Notes under the pieces: model-generated | What the model saw: only the letters and a program-made list of their open reading frames with translations | Databases searched by the model: none | What the model was told of the DNA's origin: nothing | Source of the DNA: Micrasema longulum | Lineage: Eukaryota > Arthropoda > Insecta > Trichoptera > Brachycentridae | Direction: 5' to 3' | Length of the DNA stretch: 64,000 nucleotides | NCBI GenBank assembly: GCA_022494885.1 | Contig: JAGVSM010004882.1 | Span: 62,001-126,000, forward strand | Shown here: piece after piece, positions 34,618 to 46,840 of the stretch | Numbering within the stretch: the first letter of the stretch is position 1 | Layout: each line of letters begins with the position of its first letter | Position numbers and translations under genes: made by a program

Positions 34618-34977
34618 TACAGGATGTTCTTTAAACCCTATCACATCCGAAACCACGATGATCAGTATGGGCAAGAAGGCATATTAACATATTTTTAAAA
34701 ATATATAGAACGAAGAAAATTTTAAAAAGTAAAATATAAAAAACGACAAATGGTTGCTTACTTCTGCAGGGGTGAAGCGAAGCGGCCGCGGTCACGCGGT
34801 TGACGGTGTATCAGACTCCCCCCTCCCCCCGCCTCGTTTCTCCCCTGCAGAAGTAAGCAAACATTTTTGTAAATGATTTTAGTCGTTCTAAAAAAATATT
34901 TTAGTGTGCTAATATGTCTTCTTGCTCATACTGATCATCGTGGTTTCGGATGTGACAGGGTTTTACGAACACCTGTA
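34618..34977. mobile_element. Foldback MITE with GC-rich centre (family M2), TA flanks
   Basis: TA at 34618 and 34976 flank an element starting caggatgttctttaaaccct. The end read in reverse gives caggtgttcgtaaaaccctg. Arms of about 150 bp are complementary (ccgaaaccacgatgatcagt versus actgatcatcgtggtttcgg; gcttacttctgcaggg versus ccctgcagaagtaagc). The centre at 34778-34848 is very GC-rich (gcggccgcggtcacgcgg, then a C-run). TA duplication and a CAGGRTG terminus suggest a Tc1/mariner-type MITE. Second copy at 54377-54727. Confidence 0.85.
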
Positions 34978-35214
34978 TATGCTCCATGCGGCGAATGGAT
35001 GCATATCTGGACATAAAAGATTAAAATAATTCGTTTAATATCAGTATGATTTTTTTGATCGAAATATTTTTTTGCTTTTTTTATGTTAGATTAATTATTC
35101 GGAAAAGGCCAAGAAATCGGTCAAATCTTAAAATGTAGTTCCAGTATTTTGAACAATAGTATCTAAGTTTATAGTTTCACTCTTGCAGAATATTAAATAA
35201 CGTCAGAAAGAGTG
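34978..35214. other. AT-rich spacer
   Basis: Nothing recognised. Confidence 0.3.
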
Positions 35215-35385
35215 AATGTATGTAAAATAAGTGGAGCACTTGGAAATCACCAGACGTTTCCAGGAGACCCTGTCCAGCTAGCACTCTCGCTTCCTTCCAC
35301 GTCAATCCTGGATCCCTAAATTCCGCCAAATCAGCCAAAAAAAAATTGACGTTTTCGGCCTTCTTGACGGCGGGAGCCCACAGGT
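35215..35385 (-). mobile_element. Possible LINE C-terminal fragment
   Basis: The minus frame contains LADLAEFRDPGLTWKEARVLAGQ. The LTWxEAxxLAxDR motif is typical of the last residues of RTE-type LINE ORFs; the DR/W residues are decayed or frame-shifted here. Confidence 0.4.
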
Positions 35386-37884
35386 GTGAAGAAAAGTAAA
35401 CTTGGAATAAGACTCTCCTAAAGATTACCAAAGTGATTATGTAAAGCGTTTTTTTTAAATTACTAGTATACGTTAAATATAAAAATACAATAAAAAACAT
35501 TGCATAAAAATACAAGGAACAGAAAACATTTATACAATTATCACTTAAGCTATTGAAAAACTTAAGTTTTTTTAATGGGCTTTGCTTTCAGATTTAGATA
35601 TAGTATTGCTTTTATTTCACCGGGAAGTTTATTACCTTCACAAGTAAAAGGAAATATCATTAAGCGCCTCTTTAACAGATTTTACATTATTTTTTATTGT
35701 TACATTCGCAAACGTAACGAAACGAAACGAAAAACACATAACGAAAAAAATAGCAGTGGTATTTCTTTTGTTGTTCTATACTGATTTAAAATTAATTAAC
35801 TCTGTACGTTTTTTTAAAAAACATAACTTTTCTTTTCTTTCCTACCCGGAAATACTTACAGATAAAAAAATGGGTCATTTTCTCAGCATTCAAATATTGT
35901 TTCGGCAAAAAAATATTGTAAAATAGTTTTCAAATAAATTATAACTAACAAGGTAACCGTTTTATTAAGTTCTGAGATGTATTGATATCAATTAAGTCAT
36001 TAAAAGGGTTACTTGAATTTAAGAGCATAAAATATACGAAAACTTTTTTGGCTCCCCATTTTTTTATGCATTTCAAATTATCGTCATCGATGTTATTGTA
36101 TTACTTCACTTATTAGAACATAAGGGATTCTATTTATGTAAATTCGTATAATAATTCTTTATAACTGTTTTGAGCTGTGCATTCCGTACGCCAATTTTCA
36201 TCGATGGCAATGAATTCGAATGAATGGAGTAATCTTCCCTATCTTTACAAAGGAATTCATTACATACAAATATGCAGGTTCTTACGTAGCAACTCACTCA
36301 AATGGTATTATAATTTATTAAACAACGACCTTGGTAATATAAATATTCAAATTTCAAGGCCCCCACTATTTTGGCGTGTGCAAATAGAAACAAACACTAA
36401 CACATTCACAGCCTACGCAATCCGTGCCATGAATCTCTTGTGCACACAGAAGTCGTTTAGTCGCAGCATTATTCAACAGCGGTACTAAACCGACGACCGA
36501 TGAACGATCTAACAACAAAAATACAAAGCTACAATATAAATTCACATATTTCAAATATTGATTTTTTTGTAGACAAAACCACTCCACTAGCCTATAGATA
36601 CGTTCCGGAGTATAAAATGAATTATTTTATGTCAAATGTATATGTTTCTCTCAAGAATTTCAATGTGATTTTGGGTGTGATAGTATTTTTTAAATATAAA
36701 AATCAACATAATTTGAAAAATAAAAAAAAACAATTAAGAGAAGACATTTAATGCACGTAATTAGGCTCTTATGTATGAGACATATTCCTCAGCTCCCCTT
36801 TTTAGTCCTTTTTGCTATCTATTTATGGAACGACTGTAGTAGTTTTGAAAGCATCGTTACTTATTTTACTTACCGATGTCTTATAAACAACTGTGGTGTC
36901 CGTAATTCGTTTTTGTCTTTGGTGGCAGAAGTGTGTTTTTTTATGTTTAACTTGGGTCATACTATATTACATATTTTCGTCATTGTTCGTCGGAGTCGGC
37001 GAATTTTTAAGACGTATGATGTATATATCTTATGTACGATAGATAATTGATATTACATATTCCATACGTTGGATAGGATATTGTGTATGAATAAAACTAC
37101 GATAGTTTCAAAATTAAAATGTAAATACATACATGTTTTATTTTAACAATGAATTTTAGTTCGATAAAATTAAACACATATTTTTTTTATATTTAGTTAA
37201 TATCATTACTGTAACTTTAAAAAAAAAACTAGTTATACGTAAGTATTGTGTATGGAGGCTGACTTAAACTGTTATAACTATTTAGTAATTTGAAGTTATA
37301 TACTTTCGAATATAAATCAAATAGATAAATATTAAAATAAATTATTTTCTATACATAACTTGCTTTATGTATTTGTACCAAGTGTAAAAAAGCACACAGT
37401 ACTTATTATATTACATTTATTATTAATTTTTCATGTTCTTAAATATTAATTAACGTTTAATCTAAAACAAAAATTACCACTTTCCTGTTACCGATTATGA
37501 TGAAAAGGGAAAAGGAATTGTTAATTAATAATTTGTCATCTGAATTGATTTAAGTAAAAACATCAAACGGTTTAGCACCAATGTTTTTCTTAAAAGTAGT
37601 CGTGGCTGTGATTGCTTAAATGCTTTTGTAAGATTAAATAAATATAGATATCTCATTCACATTGAAAATATATGGTCCCTACTTCAAATATCACGATATT
37701 AATCGCTCGATATCATGAATTAAACAAAAAATGTTATTTTGAATTCGAAACGAAATTTTAAAGTTATGCAATTACAAAAAGTTAAATTAATAAGCATGCC
37801 CTATGTTTTGTAGATGTATTTCTGTATTTCAGATTGATTGCTAATGTATTTTGCACGAAGGATAAAAAGTCATATTCCGCCATG
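35386..37884. other. Long AT-rich stretch without recognisable gene
   Basis: Several 60-110 codon frames (36177-36488, 36751-37050) have no domain and overlap frames on the other strand. Confidence 0.45.
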
Positions 37885-37928
37885 CACATGCATACATGTC
37901 ATCTTTTCTTACACGCACGGCGATTATT
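37885..37928 (-). mobile_element. LINE (NRRAC family), 3'-side piece of a split copy
   Basis: atcttttcttacacgcacggcgattatt is the reverse of the NNRRACxKR coding motif. The rest of the copy resumes at 38321 after an insertion. Confidence 0.7.
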
Positions 37929-38320
37929 ATGAATTTTTTTGCCTTCTCTTTCACAGTAGTAGCCGCTCGATTGTGGAATAATCTACCCACTAATGTTAGA
38001 GACGCCCCTTCTTTATTTACATTTAAGTCGAGATTGAAATGTCACTATCTAAATATTTAAATTGTTCCTTTATCCTTCTTCTTTCCTTCCCATCCCCTCT
38101 CCTCTCTTCATAGTAAAGTGTTTTTTTTTTATTATATTTATTTTTGTTAATCTTTGCTTTTAATTTTTGTATAAAATTGTAAGATTCAATATGTCCATGT
38201 ATTTATAATTTTCTCAAACTGAACGGTTTGGGTAGGTAGGAAGAAATTTCCTTAAGGCAATATGCCCGCCCTTATATGTATATTTATTGTATATGTATAC
38301 AAAGTGTCAATAAATAAATA
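37929..38320 (+). mobile_element. 5'-truncated LINE nested in an older LINE
   Basis: Coding: FTVVAARLWNNLPTNVRDAP, LFTFKSRLKCHYLNI. This is the (A/S)xRLWNxLP...FKxxLK motif that ends CR1/L2/Jockey-type ORF2. A 3' UTR of about 250 bp follows, ending gtgtcaataaataaata. The 7-bp word gattatt at 37922-37928 and 38321-38327 is a target-site duplication, so both ends of the insertion are defined. Confidence 0.8.
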
Positions 38321-38475
38321 GATTATTCCAACTTTGATAAAAACAATCTTCAAGTGTTTATTAGATTAGTTCATGCTATGTCTTTCTGGGTATCGCATCG
38401 TAAATCTTTGCAGCCGTTCTTTTGTCCATTCTTTTCGTTATACATTCTACATGCCAAAACCAACGCAGAACCAAT
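38321..38475 (-). mobile_element. LINE (NRRAC family), 5'-side piece of the split copy
   Basis: gattattccaactttgat, then catgctatgtctttctgg, parallels gattattccaactcttgtca, then ctatgtctctctcggtc in the copy at 6560-6830. Together with 37885-37928 it restores the order of the pre-insertion element. Confidence 0.65.
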
Positions 38476-38884
38476 GATTGTGTCGATAAAGGGCCGTTAA
38501 CAACAATAAAATAGATACGATAATATTGCCTCGTCCCTGCTCCGTGAACTTGTGAACAGCCTGGACGAAATTCGGCCGCAGTTCACACGTGAGTAGCGTG
38601 AGTGACGTGAGTGAGCGAATTCTCAAAAAACATTATTTATTTTATTCCAAGATGCATAGGAACTGTTAAAAAACCAACTAAAAAATAAAAAATGGGCGGC
38701 AGCGACACATCCACGTCGAGCAAATCGCTATTGACCCAAGGTACTGTCCGTGCGTATTCACACGAAGACAATGCAGCCCTTCTATCCCTGTCTATCTCGA
38801 TGGCGATGTCTCGGAACAATTTTTCACGCTCCAAATTTATGTTACACGTGGACAATGGTCGATTCCAGGGACAAAACCGTATTT
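38476..38884. other. GC-richer patch with overlapping frames
   Basis: Plus frame MGGSDTSTSSKSLLTQG (from 38692) and minus frame 38637-38855 (EREKLFRDIAIEIDRDRRA) overlap. Neither shows a domain. May be an old mobile-element piece. Confidence 0.25.
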
Positions 38885-38945
38885 ATTCATTAATTTACTC
38901 GCCCTACGGGCTTTTACATTTATTAGAAATACATTCAAGTGCAGC
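38885..38945 (-). mobile_element. Retroelement 3' tail (family G)
   Basis: Minus strand: tgtaaaagcccgtagggcga then gtaaattaatgaataaa. Same arrangement as 11637-11720 and 26105-26165. Confidence 0.4.
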
Positions 38946-39080
38946 AGTGAAACAAAAGTATCTAAATTTAGTTAAAATTAAAGATAACATAAGGAAAACT
39001 AAAAGATACAATAATAAGTAAAAATAAGGAAATGTACCAACATAAGCTTATGGGTATATAGAAAGATATTTACATTTAAA

Positions 39081-39114
39081 AACACACACACACATACAAT
39101 CACATGCACATGCA

Positions 39115-39146
<32 letters not shown>

Positions 39147-39149
39147 CAT
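39081..39149. repeat. Compound (CA)n/(TA)n microsatellite
   Basis: An acacacacacac run followed by catacatacatatatacata and a TA run. Confidence 0.85.
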
Positions 39150-39670
39150 TATTATAGATACATGAAAAAAAATAAAAAATAAAGAACAATATTGCGATTT
39201 TTTATACAGATTAAGTTGTAACCTTTTGAATTCTTAACCTATAATTATATAAAGACAGACGAAATATATCAACTTGACCAATGACCGTACTCGTTACCTT
39301 GCCGGTGTAGTCTAGGTATTGGTGAATTGTTATAATAATTATGACTATAGTATTATATTGTCCATGCGCGAACAGCTTTTAATACTCATCTCATCCTAAC
39401 TCGAAGATCTCAGCATTATTTTGTATTTATTCATTTAAATTCCAGTAATCCAGTTTTTAACAGATTGTCTGAAAAATTATTAAACTGGTACATTCTCCAT
39501 CGGTCGATCGGTCCTCAGCATTGAATTCGATGGTTGTATGATGTTATGATAAAGAATCGATCTTCTGATATGGTCAATCAGTCTCCTCACAATCAGAATC
39601 CTATTGGAACGGGAGATTCTTGTTGAAATATACATAAAAAAATCATAAATATTTTACATTTTAGGGTTAG
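39150..39670. other. AT-rich stretch
   Basis: Nothing recognised. Confidence 0.35.
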
Positions 39671-39743
39671 CCAATTAACTCCCCGGAGAGTGAAATCCGG
39701 TTGTTTGTCTTCAAGCATTTGGACAAACTCAAAATATTGTTGT
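39671..39743 (-). mobile_element. rep-A terminal fragment
   Basis: ccaattaactccccggagag, then gtgaaatccgg and catttggacaaactcaaaat is the reverse complement of the rep-A 5' end, without its core. Confidence 0.6.
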
Positions 39744-40703
39744 ACTTCATATTTGTCACATCTTTTTCCATTGCGATACAGCGTTTTCAAGTAAATCAGT
39801 TAGTTGAATGTTGCATTAGTGGAAGGGGAGTTTCTAATGAAGTTATAGGAAAGGATCAACCCTAGCATTATAATACGTACACGAGTAGTAGAAGGATAAC
39901 CGCATTATGGCCGTATGATATGCAGATTTATGTAGTTTCGTCGTATGTGTGTATATGTACTATACATGCATATATGAATGTACGGTATATCTTAGCAGGC
40001 GGTATGCGGCATCGGCAGTAGTCTAGTAGTCTTCTCTAACTACATCAACTCGCATATTATGAGATTAGGTTAGGTTAGCAGCCGAATTGTTCACACGCCA
40101 CAATTGCGGTGAATTTGCATAATTTTTATTGTATTCACACATCACCTGTCAACTCACTAAGGCACGAATATTAGCTTATAAAACAACTGAATAACTACGT
40201 TCTGTTCTCTGATAACTACGTTAATTTCATTAAATTTATTTAGTAAACATTCGAGCATTTACAAAACGATGAGAAAAACAGAAATAATTTTGATTGCTTC
40301 TAACAACTATTGTACAATAACAATAAAAAATAGTTTCTTGTAGAACTTTCCTACAATTAGCGATGTCACTAAAAAGACAATTTCACTTTCGACATATGGA
40401 ACTTTTACAAAAGGAAGTGCTGCTTTAGGGTAAATGGCATTATTTCGATATAATTTTAGAGTATTCCTAAAGAAATCATAGTAAAAATGTCTCGATTTGG
40501 TGTTTCTCTGTGTGTAAGTTCCAGTGCATTTTATGCACAATTTGGTTTACATGTATGTGGAGTTACATGCAGACGCTAAATAAGGTATGGAAATAGGCTC
40601 TCATCTTCTTTGTTAATAGTAATATCCGTCTGATTTACATAGCGCTATGTTTTTGAATGATCACCCCAAGGGCGCTTTGTAATTCAATAGTTAAACTTAC
40701 ATT
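39744..40703. other. Unassigned stretch
   Basis: Nothing recognised; short frames only. Confidence 0.35.
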
Positions 40704-41390
40704 TTAACTAAGCGGACACTGCTTAATATAACACTTTCTGATTATAAATTGAGAGTATAATAAACGAAAGAAGATACATTTCAGTTGAGATTTTAACTGA
40801 CTGGGACTGTCGATGAATTGAATGTGTGAAGGCAATAGGTTCCAGGCAGAGGGGCCGACAGCGGCAAAATCACGGTCTCCAAACCACCTCCTCAACCTAG
40901 TTCGGGCAGCGCAGAAATTCGACAAGTTTTCCTCTGCCTGAATCAAATGCTGACCTAAGAGTAGATTTTCTTTGATGTGTATTTTCCCCCCATACAGATG
41001 TCCGATAGGTATCTTCTAGTAATTTCATGAAAAGATTTGAATACTGTTCAGCAAAGCTTATAGAATGTTTATTTTGAGATTTTAAACAGTGCAAATCTCA
41101 AAGATGTTGTAAGATGTGAGAATATTTTTTAGTCCCGTAATAAGCCTTGCCACTGCATTGAATACAGATTGAAGTTTATCAGTTTGATGTTTTTGAAGGC
41201 TTGCGTATAATCCATTTCAGTAATCTAGAGGCGAAATGACATAACCGTTCACAAGATCTTGGTTGCGTCTGTTGGAATATTTCTTCGTACGGATGTGATT
41301 TGTCGGAGATGGAAGAAACGAGCACTTTCCGTTTTATTGACCTAAGAATGAAGAGAAAGATCTACTTGAACACCTCTGTTGCTCCTGTTT
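40704..41390 (-). mobile_element. CR1/L2-type LINE, C-terminal third, frame-shifted
   Basis: Reading down the minus strand: ESARFFHLRQITSVRRNIPTD (41310-41240), a decayed SRLDYCN-like word and the QxDKLQSVFNAVARLITG segment (41190-41130). Then YKLC/KSF, LRSAFDSGRGKLVEF (near 40950-40910), and GDRDFAAVGPSAWNLLPSH and QLKSQLKCIFF (40890-40760). This order is the post-RT part of CR1/L2 ORF2. The last 80 codons are open; upstream pieces change frame several times. Confidence 0.85.
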
Positions 41391-41594
41391 TGCTTACCGA
41401 GCCCCCGAAACAACAGTCGTGTTAATTGGTCTCCATTTTTGTGGGTCCTTGCATTATCAGAACTTTCCTGATTTAAATTTTAATCTTCCAACAATAAATA
41501 TCTTCACAGAATCGACGACTTTCGTAACGTCCACAGCTACAGATGAAAATTACGGTCCTGTATGTAAAATAGAACCAGAACCATGCAATATTTC
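41391..41594. other. Spacer between LINE and SINE
   Basis: The plus frame 41419-41760 crosses into the SINE fragment and has no domain. Confidence 0.35.
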
Positions 41595-41735
41595 ATCGTT
41601 CTTGGACTGGCACCTGAAGCGTAAGTGTGATCACCTTACCTCACTTGCAATGAAAATGATAAATATACGGTGCAATTGGATTACCAATTCAGTATCCTAT
41701 CCACCACTGGGTGCGACTGGGGAAATGATTTTGAC
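41595..41735 (+). mobile_element. SINE-C 3' half
   Basis: tggactggcacctgaagcgt, gtgatcaccttacc, then tatcctatccaccactgggt. It matches the body of 41775-42046 in opposite orientation, so the two copies face each other tail to tail. Confidence 0.7.
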
Positions 41736-41774
41736 AATGATTTCATTAGACTTAACTTAATTTTTTTTAGTAAT

Positions 41775-42046
41775 ATTTCATCATCATCATCATCATTCTC
41801 TTTCCACACCTAATGGTGCATAGGGCAGTGCACTGGTACACTAACTGCAGCGTATCTTAACAATTTTTGTTACATGAAGGTAAGATGATCAGTCTTACGC
41901 CTCAGGTGCCAGTCCAGGGACTAAAAATATTCCAGTGCGAAAACACCCTTTTACATAAATATTTCATATAAACCATGTCGGGAGTCGAACCCAAAACCTC
42001 ATGCATGGCAGGCTAACACGCTAACCATTACACCACGGGACCGACA
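41775..42046 (-). mobile_element. SINE-C, full-length reference copy
   Basis: On the minus strand: head gtcggtcccgtggtgtaatg with A-box-like TGGTGTAATGG, B box GGTTCGACTCC, then the body tgtaaaagggtgttttcgca, ggactggcacctgaggcgta, gcactgccctatgcaccatt, and a tail of six ATG units. It is a tRNA-derived SINE of about 270 bp transcribed from an internal pol III promoter. The tail repeat matches the tail of LINE family P (29810-29825). Confidence 0.9.
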
Positions 42047-44494
42047 AGTAATATTTTTCGGATGTAAAAAGCTTTAAAGCATTTTTAATATATGTAAATG
42101 AAAATTAATTAGGTGATTATGATAGAATTTGTCGTGCATTTTTGGAGGCGCTACAAGTGGGCACATAACATATTATAAAATGTTCAGAACCGGTCTGTTT
42201 AATATGTAGGTAAGTTTGTATATATTATTTTTTCAATTAAGTATTATAAGCGAATGCGCACGCGCCGATCCTGAGAGATGAATTTCCGGTTTGTTTTGAA
42301 TAAATACCTGAATTAATTAGAATTAATGAGATATGAATGCCCCACCTCACCGAAAGAATAGTTTATTTTTCAGTGTGTTTCTCTGCACTAAACGGTTGTT
42401 TTCATCACTTAGGACTTGTTTATTTACATCAAATTATCATTGCTGTGAATAGATAAATAAATTACTATCTAATATTTATAATGTTCTTGATTTGGGTATT
42501 TTAGTACTATTAAATAATGTTAAATACGTAGGTACTATTGATGTGGATTAAACGCGTATCATGAAGCACTTCTCCATTGATGCGTTCCATGTTTTCAAAT
42601 ATTGTCGAATACGAGTCTGTCAAATGAAAACTATTGTATTTTTTGACATTATTATGTATTTATGAAATGTATTTTTGCACTCGCAGTTTGACATAAATTT
42701 ACTCGATTCATAAATAATATTACTTTGGTATTTCCGAATATGATATAGGTGTGTACGTAATAAAACATATGTACCTTTTATAGTGTTAGTTATTGTTATT
42801 TTAAGTAAATATAAATGTTCGTTAATGAACTTTAGAAATGTAATAAAATACAATTGATTACGGTGTAATTATATCATAATATTATAGCTGGGTGTAATGG
42901 AACCAATTTCAGTATTTTATATGTATAACATATACTTTTTACATAATATGCTTTAATTTGACATGTTTTCATTGAATTAGGTAACACATTTAAATAAAAT
43001 GGTATTTATGAAAAACATTACTATTAGTTAATATATAATTCGTTGCAAAAAGTATACAACGATATGGATGTATAAAAATAATCGTAATTGACAAAGCACA
43101 TTTCGAATATGCGGTCAAATATGTTATATAAATAGACAAAAGTATGTAGAATACAAAATAATCTTGGGCGAATAAACATTTATGAAAAAAATGAGCGCCT
43201 TTTATTTTGGCCCTACAAAAATTAAATCATAATTGACGTGAGCTTTTTCACTTAATTTTTCAATAATTCTTGTTTCTTTTAAAATAAAGAAAACACAGAT
43301 TTCATCACACAATAAAATGGAGCATAATTATATCAGTGAATTTTTTAATATTTTTATTATAATTAATTTTTATGTTTTTTTTTACAATATACATAAGAGG
43401 TAATAAAGAGTATTAAAAAAATAAGGAATAATTACATAGCTATGAAATATATAAAGGCATGGCCTGTTCGTGGGTAAACAAGAAAGTGTTAATGAATTGA
43501 ATGTTAATAAAAAAAAATCGTCGCATAACGTTGCTACCTTTTAGAACAAGCAAAATGCTGAGTTTGTATGTTTTATTGTGTACCTAGTATGTATCTGGTC
43601 ATATTGAAATACTAGTACAACACTTTTTAAAGATTATTTTAGAGACAGACTACTGTTTTTTCGTATAATAAAAAATATGAAAAAGGCGCATTAGGTAAGT
43701 GTTAGATGATGTATATACTCTAGGGTTAGATGGGTGATCATTTTACCCGAAATATATTTTGAATAGTTGGCGCGTCTCGGTTGTAAAACAGGCGTTATAC
43801 GAAGACAGCGGAAATAATTTGACGGCGTGACCTTAGTGATATAATATTCCTACAGAAAACATAAGCTGCTGAGCACTGAAGCTCCATTGTGGGTCACGTT
43901 TTAGGTTGGTCCTTCCTTTTGTCATAAAAACGTCATAACGAGGAGCTTACCTGAGCGCTGAGCGCCCGACTGCTTACACCGCGCTAACACATATCGTAAT
44001 CAAATATCATTTCAACATGGATAGATATTATTTAAATTGTGTTGAGAAATTAGATTTTTTATTTTTTACTTACAAAAAGTTATTAAAAGAAATATTTTTC
44101 TCCTGTGTTATTTTGTATATTGTACCTCGTCACTAAAAAATATATACGTTGCTTCATATTTTTCTCATTAATAGTTAGATCATTGAACATCTTTAATTAT
44201 TGAATATATTCAATTGCCACTACTTTGTTAAATACATTTTAGTTTCATTATTTTATTTTACTAAACTTTTAGGCGGATTTTTGTATAATATCAATGTCTT
44301 CCAACCGACCAAAAACGGGCTTAAAACACCAATTACAAGTTATGATATATATCTTTTTAATAGTGAGTTATTAACATATCGTTGGAAAAACTCAAAATTG
44401 AAATATTTTTGTAAACCATACGAACGCAAATATTTCTTTTTTACAAAAAGAAACGGCGTTTTCAATAAATAAATAGATATTGAGATTTCCCAAT
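42047..44494. other. Long AT-rich stretch, no gene
   Basis: No coding or repeat assignment. GC is slightly raised at about 43740-43995 (tctcggttgtaaaacaggcg, gagcgctgagcgcccgact) without a domain. Confidence 0.45.
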
Positions 44495-44645
44495 AAATAC
44501 AATATGGAAGTCTAGGCTTTTACAGGACTTAATAATTATCGGCAGTTTGTAATGGCTTAACACCTCCATTGTTTAATATTCACCCTTATGCACGTGTTGG
44601 AGGATTCATATATCAATATTTTATTGATTTCTCTACTAGTTTTTT
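44495..44645 (+). mobile_element. rep-A element, degenerate
   Basis: atatggaagtctaggctttt and acaggactta, then cggcagtttgtaatggctta and attcaccc. Recognisable only by order. Confidence 0.5.
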
Positions 44646-45004
44646 GTCACGGAAACATTAACATTCAAAATTATAAATATTCCTGTATAAATTATTTGAA
44701 GTCCAAACAGTAAACGTCAAAATATCATTTTGGACCATTTTTGAGTTTTAGAGTTAAGGTGATATGTAAACATATTGGGTATGTTTAAGTCTAGTACTCA
44801 AAAGAATTTTAAATACTAGTAAAATATAGTAATTTTTCACTGATTTCATTTCTGTGTTTTTATCAACAAACCATTAATAACTAAACACCGCCCTGTAAAT
44901 GGGTTGTAAAACTAGAATTCTATTTTATTTTAAGAACACGATTTAAAATATTGACTTTTTTTTTTTTACCTTTTTATACAAAAAATGTATGGGTTTTTTT
45001 TTTC
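44646..45004. other. AT-rich stretch
   Basis: Nothing recognised. Confidence 0.35.
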
Positions 45005-45190
45005 TTAACTTCTTCTTTCAAATAACAGATGCTTAAGATTCAAGATACGCTTCAATCGGTCAAAAACGCAGTTTGCGAGAATGCTAAAAAACAAACAAAC
45101 TATCACGCCGTTTCTCGGTAGAGGTTGGCGGAGAGGATAGAATGCCATATCCCTATGTCTTTGGCGCTTTAGAAATGATCCAAATACACA
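45005..45190 (-). mobile_element. LINE 3'-end fragment, NRRAC/TTTG-tail family
   Basis: Minus strand: gatatggcattctatcctct, ccgagaaacggcgtgatagt, then tttgtttgtttttt. Matches the terminal coding and tail of 53455-53794. A short (TA)n run sits at about 45191-45210. Confidence 0.6.
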
Positions 45191-45264
45191 CATATATATA
45201 TATATATATAATACTCCATAGTGGAGAATTTGATGATAAGATAGAACACCTAATCAGATTTTAG

Positions 45265-45305
45265 TTATTGTGTTCTTTGGGGATCGATCCCCGAACCTCA
45301 GTAGT
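45265..45305 (-). mobile_element. SINE B-box remnant
   Basis: ttctttggggatcgatcccc then gaacctcagtag corresponds to the B-box region of SINE-C in reverse. Only about 40 bp remains. Confidence 0.35.
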
Positions 45306-45349
45306 CGTTGGATTCGTTTTAATAACAATTTACTTATGCGATAGTATTT

Positions 45350-45595
45350 ATGACATCCTTTCTTGACATGGCTGGTGGTGACAGAGTGTTTATCTATAGG
45401 ACTGAGTTATACCAGGGTTACACGAGGCTGAGGAACAGCCACAAAGGTATGACGAAGTGTGGGAAACCAGTTGGTGTCATGTCCCGCGCTGTGACGTCAT
45501 GGCTGGACTCGTGTGAGCGTTGTACGTGTCTTCATGGCATCCTGTTCTCGACTGAACTTTTTGCTACTGTGAAAGAATATACAAAAAAAATATAA
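45350..45595 (+). CDS. Unrecognised 81-codon frame, GC-richer patch
   Basis: MTSFLDMAGGDRVFIYRTEL, then MTKCGKPVGVMSRAV and WLDSCERCTCLHG. Composition differs from the surroundings and there are three Cys near the end. No domain recognised, no repeat copy seen, no splice context tested. Could be an exon or transposon piece; weak support. Confidence 0.15.
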   Translation: MTSFLDMAGGDRVFIYRTELYQGYTRLRNSHKGMTKCGKPVGVMSRAVTSWLDSCERCTCLHGILFSTELFATVKEYTKKI

Positions 45596-46537
45596 ATATA
45601 TATAAAGTATTTCATTCAAAATAACGCAAACATTTCATTTTTGATCCATTTTAAACTAAATCAAAATTCGTTATAAATCATTGTCATTGAAAATATTTGG
45701 TCAAGTTGTAAACGTATTAGGTAGTTATGATTAAGATCTCTACGATGGGTGAAAACCGGATTAAATTTTCTGGGAGTGTAATTTTTTACAGCTTAATTCA
45801 TTTCTGGTATTTTCTAGGTTTTCTAATTATCTACTGACGTTATAAATGTCGCCAAGACTGTTTATTATAACGTTATTCTGTTTTATTTGCAACTGTAGTA
45901 TATATAACTTTTTTATTTATCGATTTGAAAGTGATATCTTGTATCTTGCAGCTATTGCATACCCATAATAGGGACAGTTTCTTACTCTCTACGTCAATTT
46001 TCATTTACAACTTTGTACTGTAAATTATATAAAATGTGTTATAAACGTTTTGAGAACATTGATTGGTAACTTGAAGATAAGTTTTTATTCATATTTCTAA
46101 ACGTGATTTCGTTTTTTCTCCTTAATCAACAATAATATATTTACGTTTATAAATCTCCGGTTTTAAATATTTATTGGTATAATAAGAATTTAATTTTTGC
46201 ATGGTAGTATGTGGAATTTAATTATCTTTTACGTTTTATGTTATCAGTAAAAAACTCTAAAAGAACCACAAAAATTTGTAATTTAGAAGATGGCGATAAT
46301 TATGATACTTTCAGATAATATGTATGTATATATCTGAATAGTTAAATAGAACTAATTACATAAAAATTAACCCACAGGCATTAAATAATCAAAACATGTT
46401 ATTAACTATAAAATCACATAAAATAATGAGTATCCAAAAGAATATGTTTTAAAACTTAAAATTACATGAAAAAGTACGTTTTGCATTGTTTGATGACGAA
46501 AAATAATGAAATTATCAAATTTATTCATTTGCTGTAA
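45596..46537. other. AT-rich stretch
   Basis: Nothing recognised. Confidence 0.4.
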
Positions 46538-46765
46538 ACTACAACAGAGATGGAGAACTTTTCAATAATAGAATATGAAATTCCAGCCATTTACAGGGCT
46601 ATTAGCCTGTCACTGACTGATTTAAAAGGTCACTTTATTTACTGTACCATTCACAATTTTGCAAAAATCAAACATCCGTATTTCTTTAATCCTTCCATCT
46701 TTCGAAAATATTTTAATTTTATTACTTCTAATGGTCTACGCTTGTTTAAACATCTGGGATCATAA
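46538..46765 (+). mobile_element. rep-A element
   Basis: aactacaacagagatggaga, atttacagggctattagcct, gtcactgactgatttaaaag, attcacaattttgc and ccttccatct follow the family order. The 3' end is replaced by unrelated sequence. Confidence 0.7.
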
Positions 46766-46840
46766 TTGCTCACTAGAAAAACTAAGACCATTATTAACAA
46801 AACTCTCCTCAGATCGTTCATTGGAGCCGAATGCTAGGTT

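Noticed and set aside
36177..37050. Three successive plus-strand frames
   Set aside because: No conserved motif, overlapping minus-strand frame, no splice logic.
41978..42046. tRNA-like head with GGTTCGACTCC
   Set aside because: Part of SINE-C, multi-copy with a 200-bp body and ATG tail, so not a tRNA gene.
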